Of a DNA stretch of 64,000 bases, positions 18,283-27,889 are shown piece by piece. The notes under the pieces were generated by a model. That model worked only from the letters and a program-made list of their open reading frames with translations, ran no database searches and had not been told where the DNA came from. Source of the stretch: Sweltsa coloradensis (taxonomy: Eukaryota; Arthropoda; Insecta; Plecoptera; Chloroperlidae). The stretch spans positions 124,001-188,000 of the forward strand of contig JAMZAV010003171.1 in the NCBI GenBank assembly GCA_024449915.1. The letters are read 5' to 3'. The translations under genes and the position numbers were made by a program. Each line of letters begins with the position of its first letter. Positions within the stretch are counted from its first letter, which is position 1.

Positions 18283-20395
18283 GCTAGCGGTGCAGAATCC
18301 TTACCTCTCTTCACTCCCACAGGGGAAAAATACAATTCAGTTTTAAGTATGTGTCTTGCCATCTGGCTTAATAAAGTTCGTCAATAGGGCATTTGGGGAA
18401 GAGCCAGTGACAAGGCCATTTTTAATCGATGGGACTAAACTCACAAGCTCATACCATACCAAGAAGCTAACATGTTTGACAAGAGGTTTTTAATTGAGAC
18501 CCAAACACAACAACAAAAAACAGCACAGAAAACAGCACCACTTTAGTGTTGTCAAGCCTCTAATCTCGAGTAGTATCTAAACTGAGTAGCAACAAAACCT
18601 TTCAGTCTCGACAGAACAGACATTCTCTTAAAGGTTACAGACGTCTAACTGAACACATTCAGAAGAAACAGAAGCCAACGCCATGTGCTGTGGAGGCCAA
18701 ACAAGAGCGGAACTAAGAGCGGAAAAAAGCACAGCACATAAACCGTTGCAAGGATCTAATCTCACATTGAACAGAACCTAGCACTTTCTGAACATCAACT
18801 CCTCAGTCTGCACGGACCAAACAGATGGAGTGCTTCTCTGACAAGCAGAATAGAATAAAGAGAGAACTAAACCTTCCAGTCTGGACTGAACAGACAACCC
18901 CTGAAGTGACAAAACATTAAACAGAACGAAGAATGAGAACGAGGACACAGCAAAGACTTAACAAGCAACACATACACTTGACATGGGCACTGATAACTCG
19001 TCGGGGAACGTTCCCCCTCCCTTTGACTACGTCCCCGACGGCGACGACATTGACAACACGGACGGATGATGACACAGACGGAGACGACCATGACAGGGGG
19101 GAACCCTTGCCCTCCTCATACTCTTGTGGCTGGTTCTGACCAGCGCAGGCCTGTCCACCCCTTGTCCCCCCGCGGCATCCCTTACGTCCCTCCCTTCGTC
19201 TCGATTAGCCAAGTTGCATAAATATGAGACGTAAAGCAATATCCAATCAATCTACTGTTAAGTGCCCTAAAACAATACTAATTAACAGCAGCAACAGAAG
19301 CTAGCTCCATGTACTGTGGTGACCCAATGAGACAAGAGCGAAGAACACGGACAAAACACGTCCGCCTGGACAAGAACAACAGACCGACTGCAAGGCTTTC
19401 TTTCCGCCGTGTGCGTGCAGGTAGTAGTCAAAAGGTGCGGGGCGGCGAGGTCATATCGAAGCTACACTCAAGGTACATTGACTTTTTATCAAACCGTGTT
19501 GATGACAGTGGCGCATGTGCTTTTAAGTGTGTAATTAATTGGTTGTAGGTAATATATGAATATATGTAGTGAGGTTAATCGTAACGACACTATATTGTCG
19601 TAGTTATCACATTTTCAGGGATTTTTCTTTTACTATCGACTAACTGTAAAATAGTGCATTTTACCTCAAAAGCAATACTTGAAAATAAATACCGTTGCCA
19701 TGAAATCAATCGCCAGTTGGCATTGCCTTCATTGCATGGCTGTATGAATAAGTTCATAAGTTAGCCACTTTTATCCAGACGCAACTTTGAGTTCGTAAAT
19801 CTTTGAGCATGAGGAGGTTAAAAGTACTATATGAAATGTTTCAGTTGTTTAACATACTGGTAGGTCTGTTTATTGCAAAATACAACAACAATCTGTCATT
19901 GTCAATCGTCCCTAGAACTTTATTAGCCTGTAGGCAGTGTAGGCACCCTATTCAATTACCTATTGCTGTCCGCCAGTATATATTATATTAATATCAAACC
20001 AGCACAGTTGCATTATTTTGAGACGTCCGATAGCGGTTAAAAGGTGCGGGTTGGCGAGGTCATATCTATACAACATCAAAAAACAGCACAGAAACCATCA
20101 CCACTATAGTGTGTCAAGCCTCTAATCTCGCACTGAACAGAAGCAAACACCGACCAAACATAAACTGCACAATCTGTGCGGACGGAATAGACGGAGAACA
20201 ACACTGAGATCATAAGACGCTTTACTGAGTAGCAACAAAACCTTTCAGTCTCGACAGAACAGACATTCTCTTAAAGGTAACAGACATCTAGCTGAACACA
20301 TTCAGCAGAAACAGAAGCCAAAGACATGTGCTGTGGAGGCTGAACAAGAGCGGAACTAAGGGCGAAAAAAAGCACAGCATATAAACCAGTACCTC
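18283..20395 (+). repeat. REP-B, large copy 1 (with nested REP-A)
   Basis: The stretch from GCTAGCGGTGCAGAATCC aligns in the same orientation with 57785-59690. Within it, subunits of about 275 bp recur around CAGTCT.GAC.GAACAGACA and CAGAAGC.A..CCATGT.CTGTGG (for example near 18600 and 18875). A well-conserved segment GTCAAAAGGTGCGGGGCGG (about 19428) precedes about 480 bp of AT-rich tail. A second partial unit starts at about 20035. No protein is convincingly encoded: open frames differ from copy to copy. Confidence 0.85.
19002..19253 (-). mobile_element. REP-A insertion inside REP-B (empty site at 58577-58590)
   Basis: The paralogous REP-B copy at 57.8-59.7 kb reads GATAACTCTACTGTT without interruption, while here about 250 bp of inverted REP-A stand between GATAACTC and CTACTGTT. 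The insertion runs in reverse complement from ATTGATTGGATATTGC to GTTCCCCGAC. No clear target duplication is seen beyond one or a few bases. Confidence 0.8.
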
Positions 20396-20639
20396 AGGTT
20401 GAACTCAGTGCGAGAAGAAAACCACCATGGATCACCTAAGAAATAATTACTAAACTGCTGCCTGCCAGAAGGGAATATGAGGTAAGGAACCATTATGATG
20501 GTTGGCCTTAATTCTAGTTCAAAATACCAATTTTCTTTGCAAATTGTTCCTTTATAAAACCTTGCCCTTGCCCAAGTGTGATCATTAATTGATTAACTCC
20601 CTTCTTCTAATAACAACAATGTCTGTGACACTTTTCCAG

Positions 20640-21019
20640 GTTACTGTGGACACTTACGAACGACGAATATGATGTTGCCTTGCCGCCATATTTTTTCTTG
20701 CGAAAGCACTTCAACATTCCTGTATTTGAGAAAACATTGGTTAACCAACGATGGACAAATGAGTTTAATAAATACAGTGGGGTCTTGGCTGAGCCAAGAC
20801 TTAAGTATGTACAAGTCCTGCAGGCTAAGTCGACCTCATCTGTACGATCCAAGAAAGATAAATATAATGATGCTATGAATGTTTTCAAAGAGATGGCTAA
20901 TGATTTATCTTTCTTCGGAGAGAAACAACATGCCAAAGAAATGGACATGTTAATGCAAATAAGATCATCATGGAGAACAGGATCGAGGTTGGGGGTTCAT
21001 CGCCTGCAAGATGACGATG
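20640..21019 (+). CDS. Unrecognised 380-bp exon, probably host-derived
   Basis: The acceptor TTTTCCAG ends at 20639 and the donor GATG/GTAATA follows 21019. The frame is open throughout and starts LLWTLTNDEYDVALPPYFFLRKHFNIPVF. It goes on with TLVNQRWTNEFNKYSG and ends with a helical, charged part (KDKYNDAMNVFKEMANDLSFFGEKQHAKEMDMLMQIRSSWRTGSRLGVHRLQDDD). I do not recognise the family; no transposase, RT or zinc motif is present. The clean frame and good splice sites, directly between a REP-B copy and a LINE, argue for a real or recently lost exon. Neighbouring exons were not found. It ends in phase 1. Confidence 0.4.
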
Positions 21020-21059
21020 GTAATACTAATACATAATTTTCTTTTTTTTTGTTGGCTGA

Positions 21060-21913
21060 CGGCCTCGCCAATACCTCGCCGCCCCACACCAAGGGTCGAG
21101 AACCATCTCAGGGCAAAACACGAGAGCCCACCAACGCGAACGCAGTACGCCGACCGACGCACGAATCCCTCTGAGCCACGCTGAACTCAACCGATCGACG
21201 TCGCCGCCGCCACTAACCTCGCCGCCCCCACCAAGGACCGAGGACAAACGGGACCAAGACGCCCGAGCCCGCAAGTGCAGACCCAGAACTCGGACCGCCG
21301 CACCTAGACCTCGCCGCCCCTTACCAAGGGTCCAGAGATCAACTCCGACGGCAGACTGGGTAATATAACATCATCGCTGGGTTGCATCCAACTCGTACCA
21401 ACTGGGACTCTCCCAGTTGGAATACCACGTGCATGGTCAATGCATTAAAACCACCCCACCCCCAGAGATTAAGGTACCTTGCTTTCTGCAGCAGGACCAA
21501 GGACCTCCCACGTTTACCCCCAAAGGTCGTGCTGCTTGCAGCTCCAATCACCTCGACAACTACTCGTGTCAGCCACCCCCTGCTGTTCCACCAGCAACCT
21601 ACGACATCGGCTACTCCAGCTGCCCTGTCACCCCACCTTCTTTTGCAATAACGGGGCTACGAACCCGTTATTGTCTTTCGCCAGCTGCTCTATCAGCCAC
21701 CCCCAGCTGCAACATCTGAAACTTTCGACCTCGGTTACTCCCGCGGATCTCCCGCTTGCCCCAGATACTCCTGCTCTCACCTCCACCTCACCCTCTTAAA
21801 TCCCGGGGCTACGTCCCCGCTACTACGACGCAACAGCTGCTCTATCAGCCACCCCCAGCTGTATACCAGCAACCTCTAAACCAGTCACTGCTGTTTTCAA
21901 ACGTACAACAGCA
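21060..21913 (+). repeat. C-rich LINE 5' region with imperfect tandem repeats
   Basis: CCTCGCCGCCCC..ACCAAGG recurs at about 21063, 21219 and 21307, and GCTGCTCTATCAGCCACCCCC at about 21681 and 21834. The composition switches sharply to C-rich and G-poor at about 21055. This is continuous with the LINE ORF1 that follows, so I take it as that element's 5' untranslated or promoter region. Confidence 0.55.
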
Positions 21914-23509
21914 ATGGTAAACTCCACCAGTAGCCCCAACAGGGGACAAGACGTGACAGCCCCCATCTTCTCAGTCACTACGGACCAACTATCCGTTATC
22001 CCCACTTCCTCGTTCTTCCGTATACCAACGGACAACGAATCCGACAATGAAGAAAACAACGTCATTGACCCCACCCCCTCGAAACGAATAGCCTTTCTTA
22101 GGGCAACCCAAAACCTCGGCGCACACGAAGGGAAAAACCCCCGGAAAGCTAAAAGACCAAGGCCAAAGCAGAACCACCCCACCCAATCCACCCCACAAGC
22201 TCTCCTCACCACCCCCACCACCAACCTCAGCCCCAACATCACCCAGGGCCTCCTTGACACCTCCCCCAACACAGCCTTCCTCGACCTCCATCATTCGGGG
22301 GACGAGCTCGTACTCTCTACCCAGCAAGCAAGCATCCTCCAAGAACTGGCCACCTCTTTCAGAGAGGCCCAGGACTCCCCTGCTGCCCACTTCTACAATC
22401 CACTGCTTAACAAAGCAGAAATCCGAGCACAAACCTCACCCTCACCGGAACCTCTGGAGCCAGTAGGCATGGAAGGGGACCTCGGAAGGGATTCACCCAC
22501 CCAGCTATCACCAACCTCACCTAGGGAAGACCGGGCTAGACCACCACCAGAGACTGGGACACGAAGAGATTCCACGTCAACCCCACCGCCAACAACAGTC
22601 TCCCCAAAAAGGCAAAACCCGCCGACACCACAACCAACAAGCCTTAAAATACACTATCATACTCACAACCCCAACTCCCCCTTTTTCCTTGGGCAGCTCC
22701 TACTCAATCACAACCTGCCCACGGAACCAATGCCGCAAAACAATCACGACCACGAATCAGGGACCACCACCATCCACTTCCTCAACTACCAAGAGTTACT
22801 GGAATTTATCACAAAAATCCCCGCCTCTCGCTTCGGGAGGAAAACTACCTAACCCCCTTCATCCCTCCCCAAACTGAAATCCCAGTACAAACTCCCCAAT
22901 CCCAGATCCGCTTCACTCAAGCGGACACCTGCGTAATCAAGGGAATCGAAAATCCACAAAAGTCGCCGATCTGATGACAGCTATATCTAAAGAGCACCCC
23001 CATCTAAAGATCTCCTCGGCCACCAGGATCCGGCACCCCAAACACGGCCACACTAAAATGGTCGAGAGTATTCTCCAAGCACGGACCTACTCTCCGGAGC
23101 CCTCCTTTCATCTGGAGTGGTGGCCCTGGGTAAACACTACCAGGTCGAACCTTCACGGCCAATCACAAGGCATATCCCATGCCCTAGGTGCCAGAGATAC
23201 ACACATCTAGCAAAACGCTGTAGCAATCATCCAAAATGCTTTCACTGCGGAGCGCCGTGTCTCACCGAAAAGTGTTCCCATCGTCGATCCGACTCGATCC
23301 GCCCTGACCCTGTGCTCAGTTTCTGTGCAACATGCAACAAAGTTGGTCACATGACGGGGCAACCATCCTGTCCTCTCTACCCCACCAACACCTCCATCTT
23401 GCCAGAACAACGGCAGCTCTTACCCCCCTCCAAACCAGTACCCATCTACCCCTCCCTCCTCTCGTGGAAGCCACCCGAAGCTCTAACCAGGGAGCTAACA
23501 CGAACATAA
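21914..23509 (+). pseudogene. LINE ORF1 (gag-like, RNA-binding, CCHC zinc knuckles), frameshifted
   Basis: The first block (21914-22852, 312 residues) is Pro/Ser/Thr-rich and low in structure, ending in a region reading SLKIHYHTHNPNSPFFLG. A middle block in other frames (22.9-23.1 kb) reads CVIKGIEN..., then HPHLKISSATRIRHPKHGHTKMVESI, resembling the RRM-like or pre-knuckle domain of gag-like ORF1 proteins. The block from 23117 has VALGKHYQVEPSRPITRHIPCPRCQRYTHLAKRC, then CFHCGAPCLTEKC and CATCNKVGHMTGQPSC, i.e. three knuckles. Such proteins coat the LINE RNA. Two or more frameshifts separate the blocks. ORF2 is missing: a REP-A fragment and C-rich sequence follow. An I- or R1-related clade is plausible. 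Confidence 0.7.
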
Positions 23510-23686
23510 AAGCAAACAACCACCCCAGAGGACCTACCCCAGCAAGGAAACCCTTAGTATGAACCCCAGGCCAGTCAACTTCTCCGGCCCGCGGCTAACG
23601 CCAAGAACACCCCACTGACCTCTCTCCCCCCACTCCTCCCCCGAGTCCTTCAACTTGAGCAATCTCGGTGGATCAACGAAATAACA

Positions 23687-23705
23687 CCCCCCCCCCCCCC
23701 CCCCC
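23687..23705 (+). repeat. Poly-C run of 19
   Basis: A long C homopolymer inside the C-rich LINE, 180 bp after its zinc-knuckle frame. Its length is uncertain in any sequencing method. Confidence 0.9.
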
Positions 23706-23811
23706 GACGCCCAGCTGAATTCAGTGATGGTGCCAGGGGGAGAACCAACGCCCATGTTCGCCAAGTAACGGCACATACCCGACCCCTCTTCCCCCGTATT
23801 ATATTGGATAT

Positions 23812-23912
23812 TGGATATTGCTTAACGTCTCATATTTATGCAACTTGGCTAATCGAGATGACGGGAGGGACGTAAGGGATGACGCGAGGGGATAAGGGTT
23901 GGACAGGCCTCC
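23812..23912 (+). repeat. REP-A 5' fragment
   Basis: It carries GGATATTGCTTAACGTCTC, GGCTAATCGAGATGACGGG and GGATGACGCGAGGGGATAAG, and stops at GGACAGGCCT. It sits at the 3' side of the C-rich LINE. Confidence 0.8.
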
Positions 23913-24687
23913 CCCAAGAAACGTTGAGCCCGGCAGAGCATCAACTCAGTCACCATGGATCTCATCATGGGTCTCAGGGGCTCCCCTCTCGTTATGCCTC
24001 TCGGGGCCAACTCCTTCCCACACCCCCCACTCATCCCTGACGCCTGGAACTCCCTTCCAGACGGCCCTACCACAACCTCCAGACCCACAATTACTGGCTT
24101 CCTCCCATTGATGGATGTGATGATAAACATCATCTACAACGTTCTCCCCAACTCGTCCCTCCCTCGGCTAATTGAAGCCACAAATGGATTTCAAAAAAAC
24201 TTGTCGGAACACCCTTAAAAAAATTATCAAACTCAATATTCGTATTTTTTGTATTTTTTCTTGTTTTCTTTAATACATCTAAAGTTAAAAACATATTGAC
24301 CTAATTTTCTTTAAGAATGTGTTATTCTATTGTATCTAACTATATTGATATGGCATTTGTATTTTCGTAAAATTTAATATGCAAAACATTAAAAATTGAT
24401 CGAAGAAAAAACGCAAAAAATCGTAACACCGCATTTTCAACTCGATCACAAGCCACAAAAAAATCAAAAAAAATAATGAGTGGCAGCAATCGATGGAAAC
24501 AAGCTTTCTCTAAAAAAACTGTATACACTTCTCGTTACGTAAACTTCGTCGCATTGATTGTTGCACTGTTTGTGAGACAGTATTCACCGCCGACGCCTCT
24601 GCAGGCTGTGCGCTTAAGGCACAGAACGGGCTCTTATACAGCGATAACCAAGCGAATCTCGACCCCATCTTGGAGACCGTAAGAGCG
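23913..24687. other. C-rich remnant then AT-rich stretch, no gene recognised
   Basis: 23913-24210 keeps the C-rich, G-poor composition of the LINE and may be a further piece of it, but its frames show no domain I know. From 24210 on the sequence is AT-rich and empty. Confidence 0.4.
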
Positions 24688-25022
24688 ATTGATTGATAGA
24701 ATATTGCTTTACGTCTCATATTTATGCAACTTGGCTAATCGAGACGAAGGGAAGGACGTAAAGGACGACGCGGGGAGACAAGGGGTGGACAGGCCTGTGC
24801 TGGTCAGAACCAGCCACATATGGGGAGGGCAGGGGTTCCCCCACGTCGTGGTCGTCTCCGTCTGTGTCATCATCCGTCCGTGTTGTCTTTGTCGTCGCCG
24901 TCGGGGAGGTAGTCAAAGGGAAGGGGTTTCCCCCGACGACGACCCAGAGTTCGCCATTAGTTTCAGGGAGTAAAACTCCCCTATTCACGGGCCAAACCGC
25001 GAGAAGGTGTCGAGTTGGAATT
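24688..25022 (+). repeat. REP-A, near full-length copy
   Basis: It has the full set of shared blocks: ATTGCTTTACGTCTCATA, CTGGTCAGAACCAGCCACA, GTGTCATCATCCGTCCGTG, an inverted repeat (24891-24907 against 24928-24943), CATTAGTTTCAGGGAG, and an end at GCGAGAAGGTGTCGAGTTGG. After that, copies diverge, which sets the 3' end near GAATTTGAA. The head is A/T-rich and the body GC-rich. Confidence 0.88.
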
Positions 25023-25750
25023 TGAAAGAGCAAGGAGGTGGTTGTTTCGTGAACAGCCCAGCTAAGCAGTCCGAGCAATCCGTAGGAGCGCGCAAGCCTG
25101 GTACCGAACCCAGGACAGTCCAATCGAAAACCAGATACCTTCAAATACTTGGTCGCATCGCCCAACTGAACGATGAGTATTCATAATACCATGCATTTAA
25201 TTTAATTGTATAATCATATCATTTGTCTGTCACTATTGCCAGCCAACAAAATAGGTTTCAAACAACGTTTCAAACACCAATGAGTGCCCTACTAACGTAT
25301 GTGTAACGATAAGCAACACAGACGTAAATTAAATTCCGGTAATCAAACTCATTGACAGTTAAATGAAAGTGAACAGGAGGATCAATCATAAGGTATGGAG
25401 AATATCTTGAGCTATTGTTCAAATAAGCTTTATATTTTCGAATGATATGGTAATCATATTGAATTGTCTTCGTGTTCATGTGCGTGAATATATACGTGCG
25501 CGCGTGGATAATAACTATATACTTTCAAATTAGCTGTGTGATCTGGGAATGGGATGGCCAATCAATACTTGTGATCTGAGGTCGTACATCCCTCCATCAG
25601 AAGGTTGGTTAGCTGGTACTGAATAAATACGTTGTAAAACTTTCACATAACAATTTGATTTCTTGAAGTGAGGACGTGCGTCTAAACAAAAGCGAAAGAT
25701 AGAATGGCGACTCCGAAAGTTCGATGCTGGTTACGTTACTCTTGAGTCAG
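25023..25750. other. Non-coding stretch
   Basis: No gene, RNA or repeat recognised apart from AT-rich filler. Confidence 0.35.
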
Positions 25751-25931
25751 TTAGTTATTTATGGGGTTTTAGGGCACAAAACAGTAAAGTTATCAGTGCC
25801 CATCAAATTTTCAGATTGCTTAATATATATGAATTTCAAATTGAATTTAAAAGGTTTTACGTTACGTAAGAAATTAATAACATTATCGCTTGTCGTGAAG
25901 TGGTCCGATGAAATTTCTTTGAGGGAACGTT
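25751..25931 (+). repeat. REP-C copy 1
   Basis: It aligns over its length with 53420-53605 at high identity by eye. It starts TTAGTTATTTATGGGGTTTT, shares AGGGCACAAAACAGTAAAG and TCAAATTGAATTTAAAAGG, and ends GAGGGAACGTT. The partner copy interrupts a coding frame, which fixes the ends. Confidence 0.88.
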
Positions 25932-26126
25932 TTAATATAAAATCTTTTCTATCACTTCTATTATTTTCTACACTTTTCTAAAACGTGTTTTATAGTTAAA
26001 ACTTCACCACACTCATCAAAAATGGGAGGATCTTCACCTCTTAGAGGATATCTTTGATCAAAGTCGGGTAGCTGCAGTAAAAAAAAAAAAGATTACAAAA
26101 TTTGTTAAACCCAGTGCAGTTAAGCA

Positions 26127-26471
26127 ATGTCTACATATTTACGATGTTCTGTATCACAAGCTAAATACCAATTAGAAGATGCGGACATAAGCATAGGCAG
26201 TGGTGCAGATAAGCTAGTTGCAAACCTGAAACAAGATGAGAAAAAGCTGTTCTATGCATCAGTTAGGGTTTACTTTGTGAAGGCTTGTGACTTTATCATT
26301 CACAAGTTTCCGTTGAGGGATGAGATGTTGAAGCATGCCGAAGTAGCTGACATAGCATGTATTGAGACAGCGTTCTTCTCAAATCTTAAATTCTTTCTCA
26401 ATAGATTTGCCATCTTCTTGCCCGTACAAGACAACGAGACTGAAGAAGTTTTAGTAGAAACCACATGGTAG
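26127..26471 (+). pseudogene. Multicopy transposon-derived protein fragment (hAT-like, tentative)
   Basis: The residues DEKKLFYASVRVYFVKACDFIIHKFPLRDEMLKHAEVADIACIETAFFSNLKFFLNRFAIFLP match a pattern I know from repeated invertebrate proteins (FY..VR.FY...CDY...KFPL.D..L.HA.VAD......F....YF..RFP.LLP). In those proteins an hAT-type dimerisation end often follows. Here that part is missing and piggyBac-like sequence follows immediately. The frame is open for 114 residues. Family assignment is tentative. Confidence 0.4.
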
Positions 26472-26660
26472 AGATGCCCTTTTTACCCAATGTGATGAGT
26501 GAAGAGAGGTTTTCATTGCTTACAAAGTTTCTTCACTTTGAAGACAATAATAATAATATGTTTGTATTAAAAAAGCATTCAATACATCAACTCAGAGACG
26601 TGAAAGATAAACAAATCTACAAATATACTACTAAGAACATTGGAGCGAACACAAACTAAT
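26465..26660 (+). pseudogene. piggyBac-like transposase fragment
   Basis: MPFLPNVMSEERFSLLTKFLHFEDNNN follows the N-terminal part of DDE_Tnp_1_7 (piggyBac) transposases (M...RF..L...LHF.DN). About 30 residues are informative; the remaining residues of the frame are not. No DDD catalytic residues or TTAA ends are seen. Confidence 0.5.
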
Positions 26661-26744
26661 ATTGTTAGTTTAGTGGCACTTCAATCAGAGAGTTATTTGC
26701 AATACCAAAACAAAAAACCTAAGAATAGGAACCTGGCACCTCCT

Positions 26745-26945
26745 TTCTTCGACAAACGTTCACCCCTCAGGCTGTAAGGACAACACATATGCAGCACAAC
26801 ACTGAGACGTGGAGCGCTTCCCTGACGAGCAGGGCAGAATAAAGAGAGAACAAAACGTTCCAGTCTGGTCAGAACAGACAACCTCCTGAAGTTAAATATA
26901 AAAACATAATGATGCAAGGACATAAGAACAAGATTTAGTAAGTTA
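26745..26945 (+). repeat. REP-B fragment
   Basis: It contains CTCAGGCTGTAAGGAC, GCAGGGCAGAATAAAGAGAG and CAGTCTGG.CAGAACAGACAACC in the same order and orientation as other REP-B copies. A short TTAGTTAGTGTTGTTTTAGG join (26941-26960) follows, similar to the head of REP-C. Confidence 0.8.
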
Positions 26946-27065
26946 GTTAGTGTTGTTTTAGGGCACTCAACAGTAGAGTTATCAGTGTCCATGTCATAGT
27001 GTATTGGAATCTTCCAAATTTTCTTTTTCCATAATTGTGGATTACCACCATGTTTTCTTCATTCC

Positions 27066-27347
27066 AAGGGAGGAACGTAAGAGGCGACGCAGGGGGACAA
27101 GGGGTGGACAGGCCTGTGCTGGTCAGAACCAGCCACAAGCATATGGGGAGTGCAAGGGTTCCCCCACGTCCATGGTCGTCTCCGTCTTGTGTTATCATCC
27201 GTCCGTGTTGTCATTGTCGTCGCCGTCGAGGAAAGTAGTCAAAGGGAAGGGGTTCCCCGACGACGACCCAGAGCTCGCCATTAGTTTCAGGGAGTGAAAC
27301 TCCCCTATTCACGGGCCAAACCGCGAGAAGGTTGCGAGTTGGACTTT
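27066..27347 (+). repeat. REP-A copy, 5' truncated, between two REP-B pieces
   Basis: It starts at AAGGGAGGAACGTAAGAG, lacking the first 65 bp, and continues through the inverted-repeat part to GGTTGCGAGTTGG. REP-B sequence stands on both sides, so it likely entered a REP-B copy. Confidence 0.85.
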
Positions 27348-27359
27348 GATGGCCCAAGA

Positions 27360-27790
27360 ACAAGACTTGCTCCAATGTGTTGTAAGAACAAGACTTGCTC
27401 CAACAACACATTGAGCCGTAACAGAAGATATAGCTACTTGTACTGTGGAGTGAGGAAGCCGAACAAACGAAGAGCGAAGACAAAACACGTCCGCCTACGA
27501 CAAGAACGACAGGCAGACTGCGAGGCGAGGCTGAGCTGAGAGCTGTACGAGTTAGGTGGCCATCAAAAGGTGAAGGTGGCGAGGTCATTTCGATGCTGCG
27601 CGCGAATTGCTTTGAAGTTTTTCAAAATCGCATTGATGACAGTAGCACATGTGTTTTGAGGGATGAAATTAATGAACTATGAGTGAAGATATCCGTGTGT
27701 GTATGCGACGAGGTTCATCGTGACGATACTATATTGTCTTATCCGTGGTTGTTAATGTAATTATGGATAGGCCTAATGTAACACATTGCA
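27360..27790 (+). repeat. REP-B fragment, 3' part
   Basis: It has the shared blocks GCCTACGACAAGAACGACAG, TCAAAAGGTGAAGGTGGCGA, GATGACAGTAGCACATGTG and GAGGTTCATCGTGACGATAC. A 25-bp stretch, CAAGACTTGCTCCAA, is duplicated at 27360-27400. Confidence 0.82.
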
Positions 27791-27889
27791 TTTCACGTCA
27801 CACACAAACTTGTTTCAATACCAAGAGATGCAAAGAGCTTCCGGATGAGCAAAAGCGCGATGTGTGATGTTTGGATGAATGAATGCATT

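Noticed and set aside
21823..22432. Two long minus-strand frames opposite the LINE ORF1
   Set aside because: They are shadows of a C-rich coding region; Gly/Val/Leu-rich without any domain, while the plus strand shows zinc knuckles downstream.
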